From the NCBI GenBank assembly GCA_947095585.1, contig OX352762.1, positions 116,218,930 through 116,282,929 on the forward strand: 64,000 bases of DNA, read 5' to 3'. Of the stretch, positions 33,395 to 44,829 are shown one piece after another. This stretch comes from Nephrocerus scutellatus (Eukaryota > Arthropoda > Insecta > Diptera > Pipunculidae). The notes under the pieces were generated by a model that worked only from the letters and a program-made list of their open reading frames with translations, made no database searches and had not been told where the DNA came from. The stretch's first letter is position 1; each line of letters starts with the position of its first letter. Both the position numbers and the translations under genes were made by a program.

Positions 33395-34480
33395 TCTCGA
33401 CTTCGATTTCGGTTGTCAGCCCATGTAGTGCTGTTTCAGTTGATTTGCCAGTCTGATATGCATGTTGACTGGAGTTTAGGGGGTTTTGTTTGAGTGTGTT
33501 TGACTTCATGTAATGGTCCATGGATTTTAGAATAAATGATGTGAGGCTGATAGGTCGATAGGAGCTGGTATCATCGGGGGATTGTTTACATCCTTTAGGT
33601 AAGAATAACACTCGCACCTCTCTCCAGCACCTTTGGAACATATTCTAAGGCTGTAGCTGGCTATAGATTTACAAGTAGTGGTTCTATTAATTTAACTCCA
33701 CGTTGAAGGAAGATTGGATAAAGGCCGTCTCTACCAGGAGACTTGTAGGGTCCGAATGAGTTTACCGCCCAGCGAATTCCTTCTGATGAGATGATACTGG
33801 CTGATCGTCTGTAAGACTCGGTTGAGATAAGGTACGGGTACACGTTGGTGTCCTCGTTTACGTATTGGTTGTCTAGTATTATACTCAGTAAGGAAAGTGA
33901 CTTTCTACCAGACATTCGAGAGTTTCTTGTCTGGAGGATGTTAGGTCTCCGTTTGGTTTCTTTACTGAACGTAGTGGATTGTTGTGGTCGAGTGAGAGAG
34001 CTTTGTGTAGTCGGCAAGTTGTTGGCAGTTTGGCGATGCTTTCACAGAATTCTCTCCAGCTTTTCCTTTTGCTGTTTCTAACCGCCTCGTTGTATCTGGT
34101 TAGGGCAGTTTTATAGGTCGTCCAGGTGTTTGTGCGTTTGGCCTTGTTGAAGAGTTTACGAACTTCTCTCCGTTAGGCCTCCAGTTCATGATTCCACCAT
34201 GGAACGTCCCATGTGCGCCTGATACGAGTTTTAGCAGTGCTTGTATGATATGCGTTCAGCTCGTTGGCCGTGCTGTCAAGATCGGCAATTTAGCTGATTT
34301 GGGTAATCATACCAGTTAGGTTCTATCTGAATATGTCTAGGAAGACTTGCCAGTTAGTGTGTTTGGGGGGTTCTTCTGTTAGGCTTTCAATAGGTGGCTT
34401 TGCTTTAGTGTTAGTCAAAGCTATGGGCTCTTCGTTAAGGTTTGCCTGATACAAAAATGTCTTTCCATTATAGTCTGGCA
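33395..34480 (-). pseudogene. R1/LOA-like LINE fragment (linker and RT)
   Basis: Read from 34480 downward. First comes the post-endonuclease linker, with RTWDVPWWNHELEA, REVRKLFNKAKRTNTWTTYK and RYNEAVR. Then IRWAVNSFGPYKSPGRDGLY and the RT start VRVLFLPKGCKQSPDDTSSY, RPISLTSFILKSMDHYMKSN, HAYQTGKSTETALHGL. These are conserved RT blocks 1-3 of R1/LOA-like elements. Stops and frameshifts interrupt it and it is truncated at both ends. Confidence 0.8.
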
Positions 34481-34689
34481 AGAGGCTTTCACCTAACTCA
34501 TCTGCTTAGGTTGAAGCTGAAAAACGTTCATCGAACATATACCCTGAATGTTTCTCTAGCTGCCCGGCATATCTCATATACATCATAACTATGTTATGCT
34601 GTTACAGGTTGGGTTTATGTACACGTAGAATAAAACTTCCAGCTTTAAGATGTGAGCATAAATTTATAGACTACAAAACAGTAGTCTAT

Positions 34690-34905
34690 TAGAGAACAAG
34701 CTGCCCGGCGAAGAAATGTGTACTCCCCACGAGAATCACCTTCACAGCTTTCATTAAGGTTTCGGCAATCAAATGCATCCGCTAATTCCAGAGTAGCATA
34801 TTACAGAACATGCTGTCTCGCAAAGAGAAATTTGTACCCCCCACGAGAATCATCTTCATAGCTTCCATTTAGGATTTGGCAATCAAATGAAACCGCTAAT
34901 TCCTT
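34690..34905. repeat. Two tandem units of ~115-120 bp
   Basis: GCTGCCCGGCGAAGAAATGTG at 34700 recurs as GCTGTCTCGCAAAGAGAAATT at 34820. Both are followed by CACGAGAATCAYCTTCA, the TTTCGGCAATCAAATG block and CCGCTAATTCC. Confidence 0.75.
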
Positions 34906-35299
34906 TTCCGTCTCAGGTTTTATCCTTAGAGTTGTGGTTTGAATATATCGCTGTTGTACCCAATTCGCTTACAAAGTTATTTTGCGATATGCCTATCCTT
35001 TCATTAAAGTCGCCGATAAGTAGTCTCGCTGATTTTAACTATTCTGTGGATCGTTTATTTTGTTGTAATTTCGCGCTCAGTTATTACAATTTAAGTGTTT
35101 ATGTCCGTTTTCAGCTCAAGCAAAAATGATTCTTTTGTGCTTTTAAAGTCAACCTTTGCTAAAAAAAAAAAAAAACATTTCGACGTTTCTTTTCATTTTG
35201 TCACACAACCAGAATCGCGTAGAGGGTGAAGTGGTGAATTAATTTATCACATTACAGATCCGGAATCGACCTCCAGAACGACCGCACTCAACCAATGCA

Positions 35300-35362
35300 G
35301 AAATGTTTTGCGGGCAGCCAGGATCGGATACCGGTTGTAAAGACAAAAATAATGATGATTGA
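35300..35362 (+). pseudogene. RTE-like LINE extreme 3' end
   Basis: TTTTGCGGGCAGCCAGGATC, GGATACCGGTTGTA and AATAATGATGATTGAT match the end of the RTE-like copy at 53950-54010, including the ATGATG tail. Only the last ~60 bp are present, as expected for strong 5' truncation. Confidence 0.7.
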
Positions 35363-35459
35363 TATGTTGGATGGAGTTTGTTAAACATACTCGTATTTCA
35401 ATACTTCCTTGATACTAAGCGCAAACCATCCCTTTCTGTCTGATAAGATACGGAAACCA

Positions 35460-37418
35460 ACTCATCACAACACTACGAGTTTAACGGGCTGTATCAAAGA
35501 TTCTTAAAGAACTTGACCCCAATAAAGCGACTGGCCCCGACGGTATTCCGCCATTAGTATTGAAAAGTTGTCATCTTACTTTGGCAAAACCGCTTAGCAA
35601 ATTGTTTCATCTTTCAATGAAGACAGGTGTTTTTCCGTCAATTTGGAAAATAGCTAATATTCAACCCGTCCCGAAAAAAGGTGATAAATCGGCACCTACG
35701 AACTACCGTCCTATTGCTTTGTTGTCGGTTCTATCGAAGGTAATGGAATCTATCGTTAATTTCAGACTAATGAACTATCTGGTTTCGAATGTTCTTTTAT
35801 CCGATATGCAGTTTGGATTTCGTAAAAATCGCTCTTCAGGTGAACTCATGACGTGCATGACTCATTTTTTGGAGCGAAGCATTGGAAACCTAGGTGAATC
35901 AAGCGTTGTTTTCTTAGATATTTCTAAAGCTTTTGATAGAGTATGGCATGATTGTCTTATTAATAAGATTCGTGCGCTGAACTTACACTCCTCTCTCATT
36001 ACATGGATTGAGGATTATTTATGGAACCGTAACATAAAAGTTGTATTTAATGGTATATCTTCAGCTTCACATGGGATCAATGCTGGCGTGCCTCAAGGGT
36101 CCTCCTTGTCGCTCACGCTCTTCTTGATATATATCAACGACCTGTTGTCTTCTACGACCTGTGATATCCATTCGTTTGCTGATGATACAACACAATCGGC
36201 TTCCATTGAGTTTGTCAGTCAATAAGAATGCAATTCTCGCTTGAATGGTTCGCGTGAATTAATGAATTTGACTATTCTGTCTAATATTCAAATCATTCTC
36301 GATTGGGGCATTTCTAAGAGAGTAGAATTTAACCAAAATAAATTCCAGTCTTGTCTTTTTTCTCAGAAGACAACTCAACATTATGTTCCACCTGTTATTA
36401 ATGGTACCCCTATTGCGAGATCTGATTCACTTAAGTTGTTAGGTTTAAAAGTATCAAGTGATCTTTCCTGGAAGGAACATATTTATGAAATTTCAAAAAG
36501 AGCTAGCCCATGTTTAGGCTTCATAAGACGTTGTAACTTCTACTTCACTCCCTCTGAAGTGTTAAGATTATATAAATCTTATGTTAGACCAATTTTAGAA
36601 TTTAATTCATATGTGTGGGGTTGGGGCTCCAAGGTCGCATTTGGTTTATCTTGATGGAATTCAAAATAGAGTTATCCGTTTGATAAACGATGTAACCATA
36701 AGTTCGTCTCTTGATACTTTGGAGCACGGTCGAAATGTAGGAGCTTTATCTGTTTTCTACAAATTTTACTACGGTAGATGTGCTTTAGAAACTAATTCTC
36801 TAGTTCCAGGTCCTTTTATCAGCAAACGTCAACACTCGTTTTAGCTCTAATCAAAATAGATTTGCCTTAAAACCGTTCTCATGTAGAACCCAACACTTTA
36901 AATCCTCCTTTTTTCCGAGAGTCTCTTCGATGTGGAATCAATTGGTTGATCCCGTGTTTCCTGATTCTTATAATCTGCAGGTCTTCAAATTAGCCGTTAA
37001 CAACTTCCTGAAGGATGATGGATGAAGTATTCATAAGTTGTTTATATTCAATAAACTATATATTTAAAAAAAATAATTGTTTATCAGTATTATTTACATT
37101 ATTTTTCAAATTTGTAATAGTTTCCTGGTCAAGGTTTTTTGTAGTTTTCCCTGACCATGATTCATTGATGAAAGAATTTGGACTCGCGTCGTTTTAGCTT
37201 TTCGTGTTCGCTTTTTCAATGAATCAGACAGAATTATGGGAAAATCAATTGAAGCCGGCTACAAACGTGAGGAATGTGATATATATTGTAAATCACACTC
37301 CTTCGATTTTTATTTTATTTTGGTTTTAATAAAGGGCTTAGCCCAACTTATTGCCGTGACGCAAGTCATTCAGGGAGTCCTCCCTTGGCAATGAGTCTCT
37401 ATATATAAAAAAAAAACA
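35460..37418 (+). mobile_element. Jockey/CR1-like LINE, 5'-truncated, with nearly intact RT
   Basis: The best-preserved reverse transcriptase in the window. 35560-36225 is open for 221 codons and shows PVPKKGDKSAPTNYRPIALL, LSDMQFGFRKNRSSGELMTC, VVFLDISKAFDRVWHD, GINAGVPQGSS and HSFADDTTQS (FADD catalytic pair). After one stop at 36223-36225 it continues at 36241-36654 with ILDWGISKRVEFNQNKFQSC and the thumb region FIRRCNFYFTPSEVLRLYKS. A frameshift near 36630 leads into IQNRVIRLINDVTISSSLDT and a short tail. The 3' UTR holds AATAAAGGGCTTAGCCCAAC, and the element may end in the A run at 37409-37418. The endonuclease is missing. It is more intact than its neighbours, so it is probably younger. 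Confidence 0.85.
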
Positions 37419-37419
37419 T

Positions 37420-38878
37420 TAAATTAGAAAAATTAATGAATATTTTTAAAAACATTTTATTTATGTAATGTTTATTAATATTAAGGTTAAATTGTTTGTC
37501 TGTATCAATTGATTTAACATTTCGTGTTCTACTTACAATACTTGTGTTTATGTATATGTATGCGTGTATAATATATATTGTATATAAGTAAATAGAGATA
37601 TACAAACGGATCGATCCATGTACGTACGTATGTTATGTTAAATTATAAATAATAAAAAAAAAACTAAAAAATAATGTCCTCATTAAGTTTTCTCGTCCTA
37701 TTTGAGAATGGTTAAGAAATAAATTTTTAATTTCAATTACAGTGCAATTTCCATATTAATTCCAAAGTTCCGAAATTGCACATAAATAAAGTAATAAAGA
37801 GTACACCCAAACTTATTGGCAAAAACTTAACAACTAATTTAGACAGTAGACAGTAGATTTAGTTAAATTAAAGTTAAAAAATTATTAACAGAAACGAATG
37901 GAACATTAATTTCCCTTCATTTGCTATAATTGCAAATAATTGCTAAAATTTTTATATACGACGTAATACTGTACATAGACTGTTAGACATTCGTTCATTT
38001 AGCGGTGTGTGTGTGCAGTTTTTCATGTGTCGATGGATGTATATATGTATGTATTTGAGTATGCAATGAAGGTGTTCTTGTTATTTTAATTATATTTTTA
38101 AACTTTTCAAGAACATCAAAAAGAGATCAGTAGTGTGGTTGTTTTCTTCAGAAAGTACAAGCAGTTGTATAGTTCGATTTAATATTTACGCCACACAAAA
38201 TGTTGTTGTATCTATGCATATATTTATTAGAAAACATTTCCGTATAAATGGGTGGGAGTACATAAGAATAATTTCGCTGATTCGGATGTAGCGTGCAGTG
38301 ATTGATGTCCTCGCGGAGAGGTCAGTCGAATTAAGCTAAAAATTCCAACTATGTACTTGGCTGCCTGTTCTCCCTTTCTTCTTCTAACTATCATCATATT
38401 ATTAAGGCCCAGAAGTATTATATTTTTATTTTTATTTTTGTTATTCTTTGTAAATTTCGGTTATTTTGTAACAAAATATAGGTTCTTTTGATTTGTTCGT
38501 TAAGTTATGTTTATAATAAATTTGAATGTTTGTGACGTGACGTGATGTGACGTGACGTGAAATTCAACTCAATCGCAAATATTGTTATACGAAAGAGCAT
38601 CACAGAGATGTTTAAGTATGTAATTGTGTGTTTGTGTGTGTGTGTGTCTTCAAAGGATATCCTCACATACTCCTTCATGTCTTCTGATGTCTGATGATTG
38701 GAAAGTGCTGCAAACCATCTTCGTCGTTGCTGGGGGGCTGCTGGCTGCTGCTTCATTTAAAATTTTATTAATTTAAATAAAATTGGAAAAGTTGTCTCTG
38801 AAGACTCTTAGTGTTTGGTTTGCAGAATGAAAAGATGAATGAAAGAAGAAACAAATGAAAAAAGTCGTCGTACACAAG
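37420..38878 (-). other. Probable 3' UTR and downstream region of the UBE2W gene
   Basis: AT-rich, no coding region, lying just after the UBE2W stop codon on the minus strand. Contains a (GTGAC)n run at 38531-38560 that yields repeated TGACGTG words, and a (GT)n run near 38625-38648. The polyadenylation site cannot be set by eye. Confidence 0.4.
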
Positions 38879-41800
38879 CTAAACGGAGTCATCTGTATGC
38901 AGGAAAAATGATAGTTAGTTGGTTTCGTGAATAATTCCAATTTAGCCCAAATAACTCACCGTGGTACCACCATTTTGTTTTCTTCGGATTTTTATTGCAA
39001 GTCTTAACATACAGGGTGTTATCGGGTGGACGTTTTTTCTCTCGGCAGCTACTTAGCATAGAGACAATACTTAGACACACAGACTGCACGGACAACGCTG
39101 GTGACCAATCTTGTGTTAGAATCGATAAGCAGATGTGTCCATTGGAATAGACGTGTGGATGAACGGGAATATTCGAACCAATAAAAGTCACCTGACGAGG
39201 GAAAAGAAAACAAAAAAAAAGAGTGAATGACCGCGACAATGTTAAAGTTCGACAAATGTTCCAATTTACCTCCGGAGAGTCGAATGGATATTTGTTGTTA
39301 AATTTGAATAGCAGCTGAAAGTGTTCGCCTTCGTAGAGGGTGCCCTCGAAGCCGGCGATATTGATTTTCCACCTGTAAGAAAAGAGCAAAACATAAAAGA
39401 AATTTATTACAAATCGTTTTTGAGCAGGGTTTTTGTTGGCTTAAGTGAACACGATGTTAATAAATTGTCTTTTTTTATAATTCGCGCACGCTTTAAGTGG
39501 TTCGTTCGCAGCGTTATAATGCTCGGCTATATGCTTGCCAATGAAGCTATAAATGAACGGCTATGCAACCTGGGCGTGCCTCACAAACGTACACGCAACT
39601 ACAGAGGATTCCCCAGATGATAAAAAAGAAGAATTCTTTGAATCATTCGAACGGGAACTCACTGCCTGCCCTCAGTATGATTTAAAAATTATTCTGGGGG
39701 ATATGAATGCTAAAATAGGTGGGGAGCCAGTATTCAGGCAGTACATTGGCACCTATAGCTTACACGAGAACACTAATGACAATGGACAACGAGTCGTAGA
39801 GATGGCAGCAAGGACAATCCCTACAATCAAACATCCAAAGATCTTGGGATCACATTCGACAATCTGTTCAATTATCAATAATTCAAAAAACCTCAATAAA
39901 CGAGGCATGTATAGAAATAAAGTCCTAAAATCTTTAGCGGGCAGTACATGGGGTAAGGACAAAAAACCCTAGGTACCACATATCAAGCGATATGATTCCT
40001 TAACCCATCAGACCCCTCGTTTCTGCCACACAAAATTGCAGAAGCTTAAAAACTGTCAGAATGCTGCTCTACGCACCATCACTGGTTGCCACCGCACATG
40101 TCACATGAGGACCATCTCCACCAAGAGATATTCGTATATTCCGCGAAGAGATAAATTTATCACACATACACCTCTAGATCCAGCAGACTATAAAGCAGCC
40201 CTAAACGCGATTCATCAAGCTTCAGTAAGTACCACACTATCGTTCTGGGCGGTCGCCCCCCTTCTATACACCAAAGCGAGGAAAACCTCCCCAGATAAAC
40301 CAGATCAACACTGGCACAACTGAGATCAGGATGGAGCTCGTATCTGAAAAGCTACATACACCGTTTACGTGACAGCACCATCGATCAATGTCCGGACTGT
40401 GGTGCATCACCACATGACACTGCTAATCTATTCGTCCCATCCGACGTTACTCAGACAGCCTGTCGAAGCAGCCGCATTTCTGGGCCTGGACTGTTCCGTC
40501 GGCTACACAAACATTACAACCCAACGTTTGAATTAATCCGAATTAATAGTAAAGGCTATAATAAGAAATATACGAATAGGAATGGAAGAGTGGGTCAGAT
40601 GGAGTATAAAAAATTAAAGCAGAGATATAGATAAAATGACTCGAACGGACACATGCAAATAATGAATGAAATTAATGAAGCTAAGCAAATGTTTCAAACG
40701 AAATTCGAAGGCACAGCGGCGAAAAGCCGGTGTATTCCTATTTACATGGGAATAGGAATCGTGAGTACACAACAAGAGGCAAAAACCATGCGGTAACAGA
40801 GTCCAGGAGGAGGAAGAAATAAAAGAGACATTGAGGTCATTCCGATGCCCAGCAGCAAATAGAAGAAATCAAAAAAGCAAAGAAGAATATAATAAGAGAT
40901 CTTTGGACAAGTCATTTGTGTTGAGTCTTATCATGAGAGATAAAAAATACCTTACACTACATTTTTTTATATCTCTAAAGTGCCTTACATTCAATTTTTT
41001 TTTATCTCTATCTGAGTGAGCAAAAGAAGTTCTTTCTTCTGCAAAGAGCCCTTAGGATAGGACAAATTGTAACAGTCAACTTTTCCGAAAGATGGGGAAA
41101 GGGGATACAACTGCTTCCTTCTTGCATTCATATCACCACACTTATGATATAAAAGATAATCACACAGCAAAACGAGCCTACTATAAACTGTGTCAAACAA
41201 CAATCAACTAAAACAAAGAACAGTGAACACTTCCTGAAACTGCTTTAGTTTATATAGCAGCCGAAGCAGGAAGCTTCAGTAAAAGTCGTATACATTTTGG
41301 TTAGTTGTTTTTATGTTTGTTAGTTTGTTTGTTTATAACCTTTTTTCATTAAAATTTCATTTGTTTTGATCTAATATACATGATATAGTTTATAAATTGG
41401 GGTTTAACCCATTAAGTTGTAGCAACTAATGAAAAATTATTTCTAAGAATTACTTTATTGTATTACTTTATTGTCTACTGTCTAGTCTAGAGAAATATAT
41501 AGAAGTTGTGATGCGTTTGACTTCTCCGAGGACAATATTATCATATACGAGAAAAATGTACAAGATGATGCTACTGAAGACCATCACCCTAATTAAAAGT
41601 CATTAGGTTCAATAAAAATCTGGAAACAATTGCTTCAGGGACAATCGAACAAGAAATCTTTAGAGGAAAAATAAATGGAAAAGTTATTAAAAAAACAACC
41701 GACAAAAATAAAAGAGGCTGTTAGAGTCATATCCCAGAAATACCAAAAGTATTTTTAACGGTCCCATCTCTTGCGAATGGTCGGCATTACTTTTCCAACT

Positions 41801-44800
41801 ATCCTATTTTTCTGGACTCTTCCCGAGAAGTTGAAAAACCTTCTTTGTCCACCCTATACTTAAAAAAGGCAAGCGGTCTTCTTCTTACCGCCCCATAGCA
41901 CTTGCACCCATTCAATTTTCAGCTCATAAAATATCTTGATACTCACGGACCGGACTCCTTAGTGACCGGCAGTACGGATTTAGCGGGCTGGCGTTCTATT
42001 ACTTGTCCATTACTTTTAATCCAATTCCCTCTTTCGCTGATGACAGCCCTCTGATTTTGTAATATATGTACGTTAAAGGAACGTTCCTAACCTTCTCATA
42101 TGAACTCTAGCCAGTACGTATTTTAGGCACGTTAAACTCTGAGTTTGAGAAAATAATTGAGTATAATTTAACGCTTCTAAGACCCAATGCTGTCTCCTGA
42201 CGTAAATTGTAAATCGACAGCCAGTATCCATGTTTGGCATTTGCATCGAGAAAACTGAAAAACTGATGATGATGAAAAGGGGTATCTACCAACAGCACTG
42301 TGATCTATTGCGCTCTCCTCTAACTAATGCTATGGAGACAGTGTATGCCCGTCCCTATAGCACCACTCCGGATCCGAACGGCGAATTAAGCTTTCCGTGA
42401 CAAGGTATTACTCTCGGAACGTTTGTCACCCATTCGCGAGAGGTGGGACACCGTGAAAAATACTTTTTTGGTGTTGCTGGGATTCGAACCTGAACCTCCT
42501 GCTCAGCAGCCATGTGTACTTCCACTGAGCCACGGCGCCCACGTGTCGGACCGTTGCTCCGCTTTAATTGAGAAGGTGACACGTGATTTCCTCCGCTTCC
42601 GCACAAAGCCTTCTGCTGTCATCCTCTTCTGGTTTTAATTTCTTTAGGTGGCCCTTCAGTCTACAATGTTCTGTTAAGAAACCCGTAATGATTTCTACAT
42701 TACTTCTACTAAGTATCGAGCGAGACCTGTTTGGGTCATAGTTCCCCAATATCTCCTTTGCTTGTCGTAGGCCTGGGAGATTTTCCCATCTTATGGAAAC
42801 ATTTGCTTTACCTATTCTCCGTATCTTCTCCCGCATTATGCGGTACTCTATGCCACAAAATGGCTCCGGCCCTACAAGCACAGTTGCTGCCACCTTTTTA
42901 GCGAGCATATCCACTGCTTCATTGCCTTCTATGCCAGTGTGTCCTGGAACCCAGTACTAACGACTTTTTACTTCGCCAAGTCTGTTTAGCTTCGCCTTAC
43001 ACTCCTCCACCAGTCTTGACGTGATGTGAAATGCATCTAGGGCGTTTAGCGCAGCTTGGCTATCTGTCATGATGGCTATTTCCTGCCTCACGTAGTTTCT
43101 CTCTAGATAAAAGTGAGCACATCTTTCGATGGCATGTACTTATGACTGGAATATGCTCCGGTACTGCCCCATTACTTCAGAGTATTTGGTTCTTGGCCCA
43201 TGGACCCCGCACCTTCTGCTTTCTTTTATCTATACGTATACCACTTAATGGCTCCCGGATGTATCTGGTATTCAATTTCCGATCTGAATTCCTTCTTGGT
43301 GCTCGTTTTGATTTCAAATCTTGAATTCAATATTTTGCACCATGTTGTCAAAAGGCATGATGCTGGCTAACGGAACCTGTTTGGTTAGTGATTCCACTAA
43401 TTTCCTTACCATAACGTCCGTGAAGTAGCCTACCTTTCTCAAACGTAACTTGGTTTCCTCGGATTTGTTCTCTACCACTATATTTAGTGGAAGTAACCCA
43501 AGAATTACCTCCATACCCGCCGTGTGGCAGGTTCTCATTGCCCCTGTAATTAAAACACAGGCCAGCGTATGCACTTTTTCTAATTCCCTTCTCGTACTTA
43601 GTACTTAGCTTGGTTCTATTCGTCCATGCCACTGCTAAGTATTCATTGGAATAACTTACATGGTATGTACGTTAACGACAAGCTTTGTTGGAATGACCAC
43701 ATATGCACCGTAGCCAAAAATCCTGCGTCGTTTTTAGGTTTACTAGCCCGGTGCAAGAAATATTTCACTTCGTCGAATCTGGCTACTATCTTTTATGCCT
43801 TTAGGGCTTTTTTGCCCTAAACTTGAGTTTAATTGTCATATCTGGTTTGGTGCGCCTTAAACTACCTTGCAGCTACTATATAGAATACAAAACTCTGCTA
43901 TAAAACTAATCGGTGACGTAAAAATTGCAAAGTCAATAGATTCGCTTGAACACCGCAGGAACGCTTCCTGCTTTTGTCACTGTGTTATCGCTTCTTCCAC
44001 CAGCGGTGCTCAAGAGAAGTAGCCATGCAACGTCTCCCTGAATTCAATCACAATACTCGTGGCGCTCCAAGTGCTCATCCGTTTACATTCAAGCTCATCT
44101 ATGGACGTACAGTTAAGTTCGGAGATTCGTTCTTCAGCCGTTAAACGCATATGTGGAATGCTTTGCCAAGCTAAATCTTTCCACATCGTCTCGATCCACA
44201 AGCTCATAGACATTCATTTCTTCTTTTCTCCTCGTTCTGCTTAAAGCTCCCGCAGAGCCATGCATATCGCCGGAACATTGTAAGGGTGCAATCCCCTTTA
44301 CGCGTGCGCAAATTTAAACAAAGACATCAAGACATCAAATTTTTCTTGTAAATTCTCTAATCGGGGATACACATGTGTATAAAATTTGAAGAAAATCGGG
44401 TACATTTTTAAAAAAATTTGTGTGAGAGCCCCCAGACCCCGAGGCCCAATCAGTTCCAATTTTTTACCAAAAGTATTGTCCGTCGGAGATACACATACGT
44501 TTAAAATTTGTATGGGTGCCCATTGACCCCGAGGCCCAAGGGGCCCCAAATTTAAATAGAAAGTGTTGTCATCGGAGATACACATGTGAGCAAAGTTTGA
44601 ATAAAATCGGGCTTAAGGAAGTGGGTTAAAAATTGATGACAGCCAGCAAGCCACGGGCACGCGTAGTTAATATAGAGAATTTAAAAATATATAATATATA
44701 ATCAGTCAAATAAATAAAACTTACTCTGCTAAACTTTGTCCTATGCTTTCTGTGTCGACAGTGATACCTGGTGGTGGTTCCTTAATTAATGACATTAATT

Positions 44801-44816
44801 CTTTATGTAGCCTCCG
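38879..44816 (-). CDS. UBE2W-type ubiquitin-conjugating enzyme E2 (exon 2 to stop)
   Basis: Four coding exons on the minus strand: 44816-44725, 39372-39270, 39191-38960 and 38892-38879, all with AG/GT borders and matching phase. They encode RRLHKELMSLIKEPPPGITV, GTLYEGEHFQLLFKFNNKYP, NIPVHPHVYSNGHICLSILT, SCREKKRPPDNTLYVK and the C-terminal WWYHDDSV. This is the UBC fold of UBE2W, which transfers ubiquitin to the N-terminal amine of substrates with flexible N termini. The active-site cysteine is the codon at 39131-39129 in HICLSIL; the HPHVYSNGHIC pattern and the WWYHDD tail are UBE2W features. The last exon is only 14 nt (ATGAC to TAG). The 5.3-kb intron 44724-39373 is filled with LINE and SINE relics in both orientations. 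The short first exon, with the start codon, was not located. The Drosophila counterpart is probably CG7220. Confidence 0.93.
39467..39546 (-). pseudogene. Solo 3' end of the Jockey-like LINE, in a UBE2W intron
   Basis: TTTTTTTATAATTCGCGCAC followed by GCTCGGCTATATGCTTG is the reverse complement of the 3' end seen at 33165-33220. It recurs at 58922-58995. The T run marks the poly(A) end, so this is a severely truncated insertion in the same orientation as the UBE2W gene. Confidence 0.7.
39550..39975 (+). pseudogene. LINE endonuclease fragment
   Basis: Open on the + strand, antisense to UBE2W, with TTEDSPDDKKEEFFESFERE, YDLKIILGDMNAKIG and EPVFRQYIGTYSLHENTNDN. Then GQRVVEMAARTIPT, after which the similarity blurs. 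GDMNAKIG is the metal- and phosphate-binding core of APE-like LINE endonucleases. Its partner RT may be of the type seen at 51860-53150. Confidence 0.8.
40000..40530 (+). pseudogene. LINE ORF2 C-terminal fragment with zinc-knuckle-like end
   Basis: LKNCQNAALRTITGCHRTCH at about 40045 is followed by a proline-rich stretch. In shifted frames come LRSGWSSYLKSYIHRLRD, DQCPDCGASPHDTA (CxxC...H) and EAAAFLGLDCSVG. This order is typical of the C-terminal end of some insect non-LTR ORF2 proteins. Frames are broken and it lies in the UBE2W intron. Confidence 0.7.
40540..41735. other. Intronic DNA without recognised genes
   Basis: Part of the UBE2W intron. 40560-40890 has charged, LINE-like broken frames (for example EEIKKAKKNIIRDLW) but too little to classify. 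The rest is AT-rich. Confidence 0.4.
41740..42195 (+). pseudogene. Jockey-like LINE RT fragment
   Basis: In broken frames it follows the order seen in the family: an FPEKLK-type region, CCACCCTATACTTAAAAAAG (PVPKKGK position), the CCGCCCCATAGCACTTGCAC block (YRPIALAP) and CAGTACGGATTTAGCG (RQYGFR). Then the CTCTTTCGCTGATGACAGC block (FADDS) after an internal deletion. Dead. Confidence 0.7.
42363..42541 (-). mobile_element. tRNA-derived SINE, 3'-truncated copy
   Basis: In reverse complement: GGGCGCCGTGGCTCAGTGGA (A box TGGCTCAGTGG), then GGTTCGAATCCCAGCAACAC (B box), then CACGGTGTCCCACCTCTCGC and CGCCGTTCGGATCCGG. The A and B boxes form the internal RNA polymerase III promoter of tRNA-derived SINEs. 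It lacks the tail GCGAGAAGCTAGGC present in the other two copies. It sits between two LINE relics inside the UBE2W intron. Confidence 0.85.
42560..43635 (-). pseudogene. R1/LOA-like LINE: RT C-terminal part and RNase H region
   Basis: On the minus strand, 43632-43314 shows VAWTNRTKLST-like sequence, then ACVLITGAMRTCHTAGMEVI, LGLLPLNIVVENKSEETKLR and LRKVGYFTD. RNase H-like pieces follow in broken frames (IMTDSQAALNALDAF near 43070). An open stretch at 42914-42564 carries MDMLAKKVAATVLVGPEPFC, then RSNVEIITGFLTEHCRLKGH. RNase H would remove template RNA during reverse transcription. It is truncated on both sides. Sense transcription would follow the UBE2W strand. Confidence 0.8.
43640..44330 (+). 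pseudogene. Jockey-like LINE C-terminal fragment with 3' end
   Basis: KLCWNDHICTVAKNPASFLG is followed by LLARCKKYFTSSNLATIFYA, then broken-frame RPKLEFNCHIWFGA and RIQNSAIKLIGDVKIAKSID. The tail around 44140-44170 matches MWNALTSSVFPHQYD of the 32075 copy. The 3' end resembles CATATAGCCGAGCATTATAA in diverged form at 44260-44285. It is the antisense strand of the UBE2W gene. Confidence 0.8.
44330..44690. repeat. Dispersed repeat with GGAGATACACATGTG units
   Basis: The words GGAGATACACATGTG, AAAATTTGAAGAAAATCGGG and GACCCCGAGGCCCAA recur at about 100-bp spacing. The same family lies at 45740-46205. The end TCAAGCCACGGGCACGCG-like segment (AGCAAGCCACGGGCACGCGT) also has a counterpart there. 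Confidence 0.75.
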
Positions 44817-44829
44817 CTGAAATGAAGAG

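Noticed and set aside
42564..42914. Host gene with a 116-codon open frame
   Set aside because: It continues an RNase H-bearing R1/LOA-like ORF2 readable upstream on the same strand, so it is a transposon remnant.
24381..44816. Functional cluster of ubiquitin genes
   Set aside because: The RBR ligase and the E2 lie on opposite strands 14 kb or more apart with Mat1 and many transposons between them; proximity alone is not evidence of joint function.
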